Positions 33,260 to 45,690 of a DNA stretch of 64,000 nt are shown one piece after another. The stretch is taken from positions 21,264,126-21,328,125 of the forward strand of contig OY821747.1 of the NCBI GenBank assembly GCA_963682055.1, written 5' to 3'. The translations under genes and the position numbers were made by a program. The stretch is from Primula veris. Lineage: Eukaryota; Streptophyta; Magnoliopsida; Ericales; Primulaceae. Each line of letters starts with the position of its first letter. Position 1 is the first letter of the stretch. The notes below the pieces were generated by a model. It was not told the DNA's origin and did no database searches. It worked only from the letters and a program-made list of their open reading frames with translations.

Positions 33260-33958
33260 TAACCCCAAACAAGATCAAACAACTGTAAAACGCATTTGAC
33301 AATGCAAGCGGAAATACCAATTTCTTAAAAACCAAAGTTTATTAGAAAATGATTTTTCCAAATAACTGTCTTAGTCACGAAAATAATTTTCTGTTTATCC
33401 AAACACCAAAATTATTGTATTAACGTACGAAACATAAAAAATATCGTTTAAGATTGTTGGATACGTTGTAAATAAACACAATAATTTCTACGGAAAAGAA
33501 ATTGACAAATAAACAGAAAATGGTTTCCTCAAATATATAAATATCAATTACAACATTCAAAATTAAGAGTATGTAAATGATACCGAAATGGACTAAAGTC
33601 TGAGACGAGGTAACTGCAAGCAGTTTCACTTAAACGATATTTGCCCCGTCACCTCTGCTTCTGGCTAAATGGGGCACTTCGTTCACAAGGTACAACGTCT
33701 ATCGCATGTGACTCGACGGAAATGCCACCGAGCCACGGTCGGGCCGTTGGTGGTGCGGTACTCTCTCTCTATATGTATGCATATGTGTATGTGTGTGAAT
33801 GTGTATATGCCATGTGTTTGTTTCTTTCATTTTTCTTGTCTTGGAAAACTTAGATACATGCATGTTTTATACCAAAAAACATATCAAGAGTTACATGTCA
33901 CTAATGCCATAAATGGGGGGCAATTAACATTGTAAGTTACACAATTAAATTGCATTCA
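33260..33958 (-). repeat. LTR 2 (shared middle LTR) of tandem copia array
   Basis: Left part follows LTR 3 and right part follows LTR 1 at the variable sites, so it looks recombinant. Confidence 0.8.
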
Positions 33959-34557
33959 CTAACAAAAACCGTTTCGGTTTTCCTTGAATGCAATCAACTG
34001 ACATGCAACGTGCATCCTAAATGCAATCGAGAGAACCAGGAGAATTCACTGCATAAGGACAGGTAGCGCACGCCTTGAACCTGCCATAGCGAAATAACTT
34101 TCGGATATACTTGCCTTAGGTAACGTAATGCTTTGAACCTTTAGCGTTTTGTGTATATCAAAATAATACCCGCACAGTGTCTTCTCTACACCACTTACTG
34201 GACCCTTTAGTTGTTATCCATATTTGGCCCTGGACTGCCTTGGCAAATTCAACCGAGTGCTCTAGCGATTTAGCCCTAGCTCATCACATAGTATCGGCCA
34301 TACACACTCCTTATAGGTGATTTTCAAGTCAAGGGTGTCCTGACTCACCCCACTCGATCTTTGAGATACTTGATTCAGTAAGAGCATCACGCTCACCCTT
34401 ACAATGGTACAGGTCTATCACTCTTTCATCATAGAAATGGGCTGAGAACTTATGTTCTCGAGTGCTTTGTTCGGTTACCCGCACAATTCAGTTTCCCATT
34501 GAACCCGAGACTGAAGTTTTCAGTTCAGGTTGAGTTACCTATGCGAAGGTTTCCAAT

Positions 34558-36047
34558 TTATTGGGCTTCAAACCCCATTTCCCTCGATGATGCTCCAACT
34601 CCTCCACGAGTCAAGCATTTTGTATATGGATCCGCATTATTATCTTTAGACCTTGCAAAGTCTAAGGATACCACACTGTTTACTAGCAATTCCTTTTGCG
34701 GACTTGTGTCTCCGATGACTATGTCATCAATTTGTCGGGACTTTCCATTATACAATTACTCTGATCCCGTTCAATAACTGACTGACTTTATCAGTGCACG
34801 CTTATTGAGGGGACAAATTTTGGCCACTTGGAAATACCTCCCAAAACTTCTCAGTCAATCTTCCTTTTTTCAGTGTCTACAACATTATGAATTATGATTT
34901 CATAGTTGATCCACGTATGCATGTCTGTTTTACAGACCTCCATGAGACTGCAACCTCTTTAAGTACAAACATATCCACTCGTGGACCTTGTACTGTTAAA
35001 GTTCGAGATACACTTGGTATCAAATTACCCTCCAAATATTTTGGACATCTCATATAATGCAGTTCATAATTGGCAGTATACCTCATGTATCTGAGAAGCC
35101 TCATTGGCACACATACTGAGTCTGCTCACTGAGTTGGCTATAACTGGTCTAGTGCAGTTCTTGACACACAAGAGACTAACTATGATAAGTTAGGTGTTTG
35201 TTTTAGTCCATATAGCGACTTAACAAGTTTTCGCACCTTGGCTTACTTTACACTGAACCATGACCACATGGGTTGTTCCTAATTCTATAGATCTCCATTT
35301 ATAAAACAGATGTTCTCATTAATTAATGATGCATCTTTTTATATAGATTAGAGTATAGACATTAAAATTATCAAAACCGGCAGTTTACTTAAAGTAATTG
35401 ACTTTATTTCTCACGTGCCTATCAACCTCATTGTTGATGGCATCTTCCCATATACACATTATATGGATAACATTGATTATTTCAATGTCGTCGATTCACC
35501 TTCACTCATGAAGGTCAAGGAACAAATGAAGTTTCATTACTTACCCTTTTACCATGCCGAGTCACTTAATCTTCCTTACAAGATTCACTTTCCCTACTTT
35601 TCCAACACCGTTTGAGTGTTCACTTGTCTTGGGTAGCGTAATGCTTTGAACCCTCAACGTATTGATCACACTCGCCAGGCGTTAGAGTTTTTGCAGAAAA
35701 ATTTCTCTTTTAGAAAATATGCTTCTCGGGCATAGAACAATGTTCTATATGCACTTTAAAGCCATGTGCCTTATGCACTAGAAACCGATCAGTACTATAT
35801 TTTGTGCTTATCCGAAAAACACACAATCTACCGTTTTTGATCCTATCCAAGTCCTTCAAGGAACAAGATTGGGACCTTTCTTAGGTAGCACCAAACTTTC
35901 ACGAACTTATAGTCAAACACCATGCCTTCTATAATTCTGACTGTTTGGTCCAACTTCCTAAGATGTAGTTTGTTCAACACATATCTTGCGGAAAGCTCAC
36001 TTCCCGCCCAAATTCAGAGTTTAACCCTGCACTTATCAACATGACAT
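34558..36047 (-). pseudogene. Copia pol remnants, unit 2
   Basis: Exact counterpart of 28511-30000 shifted by 6047 bp, with identical translated fragments (34558-34755 and 34892-35110). Confidence 0.85.
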
Positions 36048-39000
36048 TCCAAACACACAATTGTGTGAATGGTGTCTCATGTTCATCGTTTCAATCACAC
36101 TGATCATGTATTCATATTCATGTGAATATACCATTTCGGAACTAGTTAGACAATATCTAACACGTCCAAGAATAGCCTATCATTTAATGATTAACACTTA
36201 ATCATTGGATTAAAGTTGGTAGATTAACTCAACATAACACACATGATTAAACATGTTTTCTGACAAACATTAATCCTCAACAATAGAATTCACGTATTCA
36301 TTCTTACTTGAATGAATATATCGACTGATTTGTCTTTAATTATCATCAAGTAGACATATCAGTGTTTAGTACAACCATCAATAGAATGAGTAAATACCTT
36401 TTAACCCCATCTTGATTTGCACGCATCTCAAATGCATCAAACCATTAGGTTATGTACTCCGTTCGAAACTTCAAACTGAAGACTTAGCAATACATTGCTT
36501 CGAACACAAACTCATATTTGTGTTTCAATTTAAATAATAGATTTAGAAAAATAAAACATTTATGGTTTTATATTTTCATGACGTACTATATCATGACAAA
36601 TCAGTGACTTAGTTGAATAACTCAACAAGTCATTATTGACCACAAGAGTATCGACTAAAATCCTCATTTTGAACAAATAGTCACTCATGTATTGCCACAA
36701 ACAAGCAAACTTATCACAATTTGATCATAGTGTTTTGGCTACCGAAAGGTTACTGCCCTTTAGGTTTAAAAAATCACTAGTCATGATTCAAATTTGTATA
36801 CTTGCACTTGTTAGTGGATTTTCAAACATTTAAAACGTTTCCACACATTAACGCCCCCACAGTTCATGCATTCACTTTGTCCTCACTCAAAACATGCACA
36901 TTTTAATTGAGACACTTAACTGGTTTCAAGTTGCTAAATGAATTGTATCATTTATTTTAGACGGTTAGGTATTCTCTCACTCGCACGTAGGCGCTTTGGG
37001 GTACGTTTAGATTCTCGATCTACATGATCGACGTGTTACCCCCACATTTGTGGGACCCTTGGGTTCTCCCCCAATAATAGTAATATAATATTACTAAATT
37101 ACTATTCTCAATAATAGCAAACTCAACATATTCACAATATATTTTACTAACAAATTATTAATATGTTATTTCAACAAATTATTAAATGTTTTTTCAGCAA
37201 ATTAATAAGATATTATTTCAACAAATAATAAATTAGCCGATATTTGTTTATTCTTAAAATAAACTCAACGACCATTTATAATTTGTTAATCATCAAATTA
37301 TTTGCTCTTTGATGAATCAAGTTGGTTATTAAATAACATTTCATCCAAATATGTAACCGATTCGTCATTGCAATTCGTAGATAGCTAATAAAGCTCTCCA
37401 TAAATGACAACAATAATTGTCGTTACAATACTTTATAATTCTTCAAATTAAATTGCGATTAATCACAATTAATAAAAAAGTTATAAATACTCGTCATTAA
37501 CTCATTAATGATTACCGTTACAAATTTTGTAGCCCTCCAAATTAAATTGCAATAAATCACAATTAATAAGGACACCAACCATTATATCACCACATTAGTG
37601 TCTTTAATAATGGTGGTTTCAAATTTGTAACCCCCGTTATTAATATGCACTCATGCAAAATTAATAGGAGTTACATCGGCACACACAATGTTTTGGTCAG
37701 TTCCAGCACCCACCGTGTTCCGGACATTTCCCGCAGGAAACTGTTTGTTATCTCAAATAACAAACATGCACAATCTAATTTCAAAAAATAAAACTAAAAC
37801 TCCTCATTCGCAAACACCAAATTTCTATAACCACGCATGGTTTCAATAAACTGATTTTGTAAGAGTATTCTAGTTTATTCCCGAAAAAGATTATCAAATT
37901 CTGAAAGATTTATTCAGCCGTAAACAACAGATAAATCTGATTTTACACAGAACAATCTCAGAATTCAACCAGTTCTGTCGTAAGCCCCAAATTCTGAAAA
38001 TCAGAAAATGGTTTTACAAGAACTATTTCGAAACCAGTTCTGTCGTAATTCCCAATTTAATGGCTTTTACTAGAACTATTTCGAATAATCACCAATCCTC
38101 CAATTCCATGGTAGAGATCCATGTCTACACAAATACTCATCGGAAATTGTTAGTAATTTTATTAACATGAAAAACAATAAACATGTATAAATCTACTAAC
38201 AATATAATCTAATATCTAATCAGATTGCTTGTAATTAAATTTCCAAACTCTAGGAAATACATTAAGCTCAAAACCGACATGTTCACAAACATACACACGA
38301 CCCATTCGAAAACGGTTTGTCAAATATAATTAGCAACTCACAGCTACTAAAATAAACAACCATTATGCATTATATATGGTCTTGTACCACAATTCATACA
38401 CACACTTGTTACTGGAAAAAAATAAGTGTAACGGCAAATACAAGATATATTAACAACAAATAATTACTAGCATATCAATAGCAATATCCAAGCGTTACTC
38501 ACAAGTCACAAGCAGTTATCAATACCAATACTATCAAACCATGTACACTGCATTTTTTTTTTTCCTTCTTAACAGTGGACCTCACAATCAGATTTCACAA
38601 ATGCTGACACGGTACCTAAACAATTACATTATCGTACTACAATTTATATAAGTAGTAAACAAGCCGTTGGACATGCAATAATGTAATCTTAACATAATAA
38701 TGTAATCGCATACATACATTACAAAACACTATATGCACATAAGAGACAATTAAATTATAACACCAACATGTTAAATTCAAAATTCATGATTCCACTTAAT
38801 CACTACCATTACCAAAAAAGTTAGATTTACTCAAAATCCAAATGATGATGAACATATTATCAAATCGCAACAATTTCTGTCATATTCAGAATATAAAACA
38901 ATAGTGTAGCTCAAAGGTTTATCAAAATTACGTTTACATATACTATTCATGTCAAACAAATTCATAAACATGATTACCTAACCTCAAAACTTATTCTCTA

Positions 39001-39306
39001 AATCAAATTAACATGGATATTCAACGTTACTAAAAAGATTTTCAATGTCATGACACCAGCAATGAATCAACTCCTTGTCCACCCATTTATCAAATATATA
39101 TATATGGTGGACCAAAACACATAACATACATGTTTCAAAGGATCATACAAGCAACTGACATAATCCATTCATACATGATGCATAACACATATAAGCATAA
39201 CCCAAACAATTCTGTAAAACGTGTTTAGATGCCAAGTGAAACAAATCAAACCACGCTAGAACGGTGTTCCAAAAAACGTGACAGATTCACAATCCAAATC
39301 ACCAAA
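36048..39306 (-). other. Copia internal region, unit 2, unreadable
   Basis: Same sequence as 30001-33259 at +6047 bp; no gene visible. Confidence 0.6.
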
Positions 39307-40027
39307 TAACCCCAAACAAGATCAAACAACTGTAAAACGCATTTGACAATGCAAGCGGAAATACCAATTTCTTAAAAACCAAAGTTTATTAGAAAATGAT
39401 TTTTCCAAATAACTGTCTTAGTCACGGAAATAATTTTCTGTTTATCCAAACACCAAAATTATTGTATTAACGTACGAAACATAAAAAATATCGTTTAAGA
39501 TTGTTGGATACGTTGTAAATAAACACAATAATTTCTACGGAAAAGAAATGGACAAATAAACAGAAAATGGTTTCCTCACATATATAAATATCAATTACAA
39601 CCTTCAAAATTAAGAGTATGTAAATGATACCGAAATGGACTAAAGTCCGAGACGAGTTAACTGCAAGCAGTTTTCCTTAAACGATATTTTCCCCGTCACC
39701 TCTGCTTCTGGCTAAATGGGGCACTTCGTTCCCAAGGTACAACGTCTATCGCATGTGACTCGACGGAAACGGCACCGAGCCACGGTCGGGCCGTTGGTGG
39801 TGCGGTACTCTCTCTCTATATGTATGCATATGTGTATGTGTGTGAATGTGTATATGCCATGTGTTTGTTTCTTTCATTTTTCTTGTCTTGGAAAACTTAA
39901 ATACATGCATGTTTTATACCAAAAAGCATATCAAGAGTTACATGTCACTAATGCCATAAATGGGAGGTAATTAACATTGTAAGTTACACAATTAACATTG
40001 TAAGTTACACAATTAAATTAACATTCA
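39307..40027 (-). repeat. LTR 3 (5' LTR) of tandem copia array
   Basis: Matches LTR 2 closely at its left end and then carries many private changes. Includes a 21-bp duplication (AATTAACATTGTAAGTTACAC twice, 39970-40013). Confidence 0.8.
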
Positions 40028-40249
40028 CTTACCTTATCTATACCTTTTTCTTATTTGTTTAATGTAAATTTAAGTAAGTTTTTGTTATTTGTGTGATAAA
40101 TCTATTTTCCCATTCACAAATTCACGAAAGTTCTATTTTTATTTTATTTTCCCCTTAGATAGAAATGATTAATCTACTCGATCCCTTACTAAATTGATTA
40201 ATTACCAAAAAGGGTTACGAGTCTAATGCCAAATTGAAAACATTATTAA

Positions 40250-40538
40250 TCTATACTATTATTATAAGTCAATTCAATAGTTTTGACACTGCCAAATTTT
40301 GTCACTTTTTTTCAAAAATTCCATACATTTTTTTATTAATTACAATAATTTCATACTCATATAAAAAAATATAAAAATTAATAACTAATAACACTATTTA
40401 CACTTTTTAACAAGCAAACATTCTTTATACTATTTTTGTTTTTGTATTATGTACATATTTGTATCATAACTACACTTATTTTCTATATTTTGATTGCACT
40501 GCGTGTCACACACGAAATGTGTGGGACCCGATTACTAG
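40250..40538 (+). mobile_element. Non-autonomous Helitron, 289 bp
   Basis: Begins TCTATACTATTATTATAAG after host A and ends GATTACTAG before host T. A hairpin-forming CACACACGAAATGTGTG precedes the end by about 14 bases. Related in sequence to 26924-27207, but in the opposite orientation. Confidence 0.88.
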
Positions 40539-40539
40539 T

Positions 40540-41009
40540 ATATATATATATATATATATATATATGATCATTGCATGTAACCTTCGTGTGTTCTTTGAAG
40601 AGGTATTAACTTGTTAATATTCATGTGCTTTTGGTCCTTGTCGACAATATTTGTTGTATGGTTTCATTTTAAACATTATTCTTTCTATGATCTTCCTGTT
40701 AAGTTTATAAATTACGGAATGAGAACACTTTTTCCAAATTTTTACTAGTCAATTTGCATGTGAAGGGTTTGGGGAAAATAATAGGAAAATGACAATTTAG
40801 TACATATTTAAAAAATTATTTATAAAACCTTGTTTGTTTTGAACTTGATAATTGTTTTACAAAAAAATACATATTTTGAGAACTTATTTATTAATAGTTA
40901 CACATGTCATTAAAAAATCCAAAATAATCGAAAAAAATATTTAAAAATTTAAAAACAAGATTTAAAAAAACCATTTTTTAAAAAAAATACATTTTTTATA
41001 CAAAAATAT
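40540..41009. other. TA microsatellite and AT-rich DNA
   Basis: (TA)n at 40539-40565, then no recognisable gene. Confidence 0.7.
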
Positions 41010-41180
41010 GTGTGATCATGTCTGATCCTGTCTAATCCTATTCAATCATGTATATCTAATACTGTTTAATCCCTTATAATCTTGTCTAATCTTGTCCAAT
41101 CATATCCAATCTTGTATATTTAATCATGTTTAATCATATATAATCATGTCAAATCATTTCTAATCCTGTTTGATACTATG
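41010..41180. repeat. Degenerate repeat around TAATCATGTC
   Basis: More than ten copies of TAATC(A/C/T)TGT(C/T) at about 11-17 bp spacing. No coding frame. Confidence 0.75.
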
Positions 41181-42224
41181 TACAAAAAAATTGAATTTTT
41201 TAAATAATTTTAAATAATTTTTTGATTTTTTGATTTTTTGATTTTTGTATATTTTGTTATTTTTTATAACATATGTATCTAATTGTAAATAAGTATATGT
41301 AACTAATTGTAAAAATGTATACGTATGTGGATTTTTTATAATTAAGTTGATTGGTATGTAACTATTTGTAAGTGTTTAAATTAGTAGTGGGTCAAACATT
41401 GTGGCCATATCATCACTTAAAATACTTAAAATAGTTCTTAAACATAACAAGTTTTTTAAAAATGTTAAAAGTTAGTAAGTGATTTAACATAACTAATTTG
41501 AGCAAAATTTTGTTTCTTAATGAAATTTTTTGTCTAACAAGTGATTTAATATGACTATTGTAGATGCTCTTATATTTATGACTTGCAATGCTTAGAAAAA
41601 GAGTATAAAAATAGAGCATCAATAATGTATTTCTAATTAAATAGTTCTATAAGAAATAATGGTAAAAGAGAGCAATTCCGATGTAGATACTCCAATATAA
41701 GTAGATAAAAATGACGCTTATGTACTATATATATCTAATCTAACTAATATACTAACCGACACTTTGACATGCCTGCTTTGGTTTTAATTCTTTGATTTTT
41801 TATACTTTGGTTCGTGTTTCAGAGACGATATTAACATTTGACTGTGAGTTAATTCTGGTGACCCACCAATAACAGAAACACGCGGTCTCACTTGTTAGTA
41901 CATCTATCCCTTTCTCTCTTATTGTTATTACATTCTTTAAATCCCCTCTCTCTCTCTTAGTTTTACTGTTTTGTCTCCTTCTAAAGAGTCCGGATTCTCT
42001 TTCTGCTACTTTATGTTCCCTTTCGTTTTCTTTTAACTTTTTAACCCAAAATATTTCTTAAAAAAAATTCTACAATTACAATCATACATACATATATACT
42101 CTAACAATTATTTTAAAGAGAAAAGTCACACACAATTAAATTTTGAATAAATGAAAAAACAGATCGCTTTTCTCTCTCTCTCTTTCGTTCGACCTAGAAC
42201 AAACATATGCTCATTAAATCATAG
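41181..42224. other. AT-rich DNA, no gene seen
   Basis: T-rich stretches and CT microsatellites (41948-41960, 42172-42183). Nothing coding is supported. Confidence 0.6.
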
Positions 42225-42390
42225 CGGCAATGATCTCAAAGAAAAAACGATATCGGAGCAGCGACGATATCAGATCAGCAACGATATCGGATCAACGACG
42301 ACCTCAGAGCAGATCCTAATTGTTTGAAATCGGAGTGGCGATGATCTTGTCTCTGGAGACGATCCCGTATATCTCCAGCGACGATGTCGA
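42225..42390. repeat. Degenerate repeat of CGACGATATCGGATCA
   Basis: CGATATC-containing units at about 21-bp spacing (42250, 42268, 42285), continuing as GCGACGATGTC-type units to 42390. GC content is above the flanks. Confidence 0.6.
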
Positions 42391-42473
42391 ATGTTGTTTT
42401 GAAGTATTTATTATTATTGTTGTTGTTTTTAGTATTTTTATTAAGTTATTTATGTTTTCAATATGATTTGGGG

Positions 42474-42720
42474 TTATTTAGGGTCTATTTTGGTGCTAAA
42501 TCGAGATCGTTTTAGGGATGATTTGGGGTCTGATTTGGTGATAAATCGAGCCCGTTTTATGGGTGAATTGGTGTCTTTTTTGGTGCTAAATAGAGCTCTT
42601 TTTAGGGCTAAATTTGGGGTTTGTTTTTGTGCTGGATCAAACTCGTTTTAGGGCCGAATTGGGGTCCATTTTGGTGCTGAATTGAGGTCCTTTTTGGTGT
42701 TGACTGGGGCCTATTGCGGG
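42474..42720. repeat. About 55-60 bp minisatellite, four to five units
   Basis: Units contain GGGGTCTATTTTGGTGCTAA, ATCGAGxTCGTTTTAGGG and TGAATTGG in fixed order. The in-frame ORF (42463-42651) only reflects the repeat. Confidence 0.8.
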
Positions 42721-43144
42721 GATGAAATGGACCCCGTTTTAAGGCTAAGACATGATCTTAGTTCGGGAGTTATTTGGCTGGAATTTATACAATCATGTGT
42801 GTAGTTATGGTTGCACCAAATTGTATCCTTAAAGTGTTCGATGAAATATCCGATATATTTTTTTGTTTTAAATTCGCTTGAATTTGGTATGTTTATGTGT
42901 AGGTTATGTAAAATACAAACTTTTATGAGATTTTGTCCGAATCGCAGCTCGTTTGGGTTGAAACAAAGCCAATTTTTTGGGAGGTTTGGTTTGTAGAGTT
43001 TTATTGTGTAAATATCAATATCTTAAAAAATCTTTCAAGTAGCATATCGACTGTAATGTTAGAGAAAAGATACATTTTTTAATTTTTAGGAGGAGGTAGG
43101 TTGATTTTTAGATGTACATGATTTTATTTTAGTAACTATGTACA
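42721..43144. other. No gene seen
   Basis: AT-rich with an unsupported short ORF. Confidence 0.5.
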
Positions 43145-43232
43145 TCCTTAAGCTCAAAAATGGTAAGAGTGCTGGAACTAACAATGAGTTTCAAGAGTTG
43201 GGTGGTTCGAATCCATCCGGATTTTTTTTTTT
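43145..43232 (+). ncRNA. tRNA-like pol III unit (SINE head or tRNA relic)
   Basis: A-box-like TGGTAAGAGTGCTGG (43161-43175) and a perfect B-box GGTTCGAATCC (43204-43214) are 28 bases apart, followed by a run of ten T (43222-43231) that could stop pol III. No cloverleaf with a proper acceptor stem is evident, so a tRNA-derived SINE head is more likely than a working tRNA. Confidence 0.5.
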
Positions 43233-43239
43233 AATTTAA

Positions 43240-43790
43240 AGTGAAGTATATTCACTTTCGACTGAGTTGTATGCACTTTCAATACTCACTTTTATTGAAC
43301 TATATGCACTTTTGACTGAACTTTATTCGCTTTTGACTGAAGTATATACACTTTTCGGTTTTCGGTTGAACTGGATGCACGTTCAGCTAAACCATATGCA
43401 TTTTCTGCTGAACTAGATGCACTTTCAGTTTAATTGCATCCGGTTTAGCTGAAAGTGTATGTCGTTCAGCTGAAAGTGTATCTAGTTCAGTCGAAAATAC
43501 ATATCGTTCAGTCAAAAATGCATCTAGTTCAATAAAAGTTTATCTAGTTAAGCTGGAAGAGCATCTAGTGTAGCTGAAAGTGAATCTAGTGCAGTTGAAA
43601 GTGTGTTTAGTTCAGCTGGAAGGACATCTAGTTCAGCTGGAAGGACATTTAATTTAGTCGAAAGTTCATATTATTCGGTCGAAAGTGAATATAATGCATG
43701 TAATTCAACTGAAAGTGAATATAATGCATGTAATTCAACTGAAAGTGCATCTAATTCAGATGAAAGTGCATTTAATTTGTTTTTCTTTTT
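43240..43790. repeat. Orientation-switching minisatellite (palindromic)
   Basis: From 43240 to about 43435 units read like TGAACTATATGCACTTTTGAC. From about 43440 to 43790 the reverse complement form (AGTTCAGCTGAAAGTGCATC) repeats at about 24-bp spacing. The two halves can pair as a long hairpin. Confidence 0.85.
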
Positions 43791-45040
43791 GAATTTTTTT
43801 TTCCATTTTTTATGTATTCTCAGTTGTATAAATTTTTGTGATTTTTATTATTTTTGACGATTTTTTTTTGATAAATAGATTTTTGTGAAGGTACTAGCAG
43901 GAATAAAAGTTGTCCCCCAAATATAAAAGTTGATAGGTCAAGCTCCTTTTTTTTCCAATCTATTTTAAAATTTGAATTATTTTCATTATTATAGTCGCGC
44001 ACACACTGAACTAGCTATATGATAAGTATTAAGAGTTTGACATTTGTATATTTACTTGTTACTTAAGGTTTCTTTTTTGCTTCATCGTTTTCTTAATTCT
44101 TTATTCTTTATTCTTTCTTCTAAACTACTAAAACAAGAGCCCAAACTGTAATACTTTAGTTTAGTAATTGCTGGTCATGAGGACAAACGGATCGTCGTTA
44201 CATTGAGATCGTTGAAGAGGACAATGAAAAGATGCAAATTTAACCAGTTGACCGTTACAGCTATATGAGTGAATCTATTAAACCATGAACTATTTGAAAT
44301 TGATGTAAAGTAAAGAATGATCGACTTTTTCCTTAATTTGAAGCTGCAATTTTGAGGTTATAATTGGCATGAGCTACTATAGTCAACATAATCAGCCTTC
44401 ATATGGTCTTCTAATGCATATATATGTGTTATGTACACCAATTTCAATCTAATCCGTGGTCACATGGGTTTTTCAACGGTTCCAGATAAACTATCGTTGT
44501 CGTAAAAACGTTACTTTCTTTTATATCTCAGCAATACAACCGTTACAGTCTTCATATTTGTAAGGAAAATAACGTTTTTTGTATAGTATCTGTCTTACTT
44601 GTGAATTATGTGCAAAGTTATATGCCATATGTCGATATTTTTCAAACTTGTAATATGCAATATGATTCTCTCTTTTACATAATTTTCAAATTCTTCATTT
44701 TCATATTCAAGACTATTTTGTAACCAGCACACGCTTTGTAGATTTTTGGATGACATTAGCATGTGGGTCGATCACGAAATTACATGTATGTATGTCCATT
44801 ATATGTCCTAAATATGTCACCAATCGGATGTTCTTTTTTGTGAAATCGATGGAAAATCAACCCACGCGTAGCATGGGCCACCATGTTAGTATTTAACAAA
44901 AAAGAAGATTAGATGCATGTCATGTTGAATGGACCGGACTACTGTTTTTAAGTCATTCAAAGTCATTTTTAATCATTTCATTTGGAATCATTTTTAAATC
45001 ATTTGAAGTCGTTTTTAGTCATTTGAAAACAATTGCAAGT
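43791..45040. other. AT-rich DNA; possible degenerate Helitron end
   Basis: No gene. CCCACGCGTAGCATGGG followed by GTTAGT near 44863-44895 resembles a Helitron 3' hairpin and end with a mutated CTAG. 44940-45060 has repeated TCATTTxxAATCATTT units. Confidence 0.45.
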
Positions 45041-45470
45041 TATTCAAAAGTTTTTTTTACATTTTTTTGACTTTCCGGCTTTTCTCAACTTTTTCAAACT
45101 TTTTATTTTTATTTTTTTGTGATTTTGGATTTTTGGATTTTTCTTGGTTTTTTAATTATTTTTTTACTATTTTTTGGGGTTTTTTTTTACGGGTTTTCGA
45201 CTTTTTTGAACGTTTTTTCATTTTTTTGTGATTTTTGATTTTTTTTGATTTTTACTGTTTATTTTTTATTTTTAACCGATTTTGGTTTTTTTCAGGTCCT
45301 GATTTTTTTGAAGTTTTTTGTTTTTTTTGTGTTTTTTTTTATTTTTCTTGGTTTTTTTTACCATTTGTTCGTGGTTTTTTTCTAGTTTCCTACTTTTTTT
45401 AAGGTTTTTTCAAAAAATTTTTTGTTATTTTTGTTTTTTCTAGTTTTTTTAAAAAACAAATGTGATTTTT
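45041..45470. repeat. T-rich low-complexity DNA
   Basis: Long runs of T broken by GATTTTTGG, GGTTTT and CTTTTT words. Non-coding. Confidence 0.9.
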
Positions 45471-45474
45471 TTGA

Positions 45475-45690
45475 ATTTATACTAAAATGAGACATTTCAT
45501 AAAATTAATGGTTAAATTTATACAAATTACAAAGAATGAAAAGTGAAAGTAATTTACATCCAATTAATTTAATGACGGTACCTGAATTGTGAACATTATG
45601 ATAGTTCAGTAGCTCAATTGTAACAGAGTGATAGTATGTTACCTAAATCGTTAAACACGGGTGGTACAGTACACTAATCGTATTTTTTCC
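45475..45690 (+). repeat. Dispersed repeat, copy A
   Basis: Shares ACTAAAATGAGA, GGTACCTGAATTGTGAACAT, CCTAAATCGTTAAA and TACAGTACACTAA with 48678-48906 (inverted) and 49380-49575. About 215 bp; probably an old short transposon. Confidence 0.75.

Larger units (their letters stand above)
27214..40027 (-). mobile_element. Tandem copia array: LTR-internal-LTR-internal-LTR
   Basis: Period 6047 bp. Units run 27214-33259 and 33260-39306, followed by a third LTR to 40027. The internal parts look identical wherever I compared them and carry minus-strand copia integrase and RNase H remnants. Flanks differ between copy 1 (left, host) and copies 2 and 3 (internal sequence), which fixes the LTR edge. 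No clear target duplication is found. The pattern is that of one old copia element turned into a two-unit tandem by recombination between its LTRs. Confidence 0.85.

Noticed and set aside
27214..40027. Segmental duplication of a host gene as explanation for the 6047-bp tandem
   Set aside because: The units contain copia integrase and RNase H remnants and a third LTR-only copy, which fits an LTR element array better.
42463..42651. 62-codon ORF
   Set aside because: Translation of a tandem repeat with a multiple-of-three period.
43145..43232. Functional tRNA gene
   Set aside because: A and B boxes are present, but no acceptor stem or anticodon arm could be paired convincingly.
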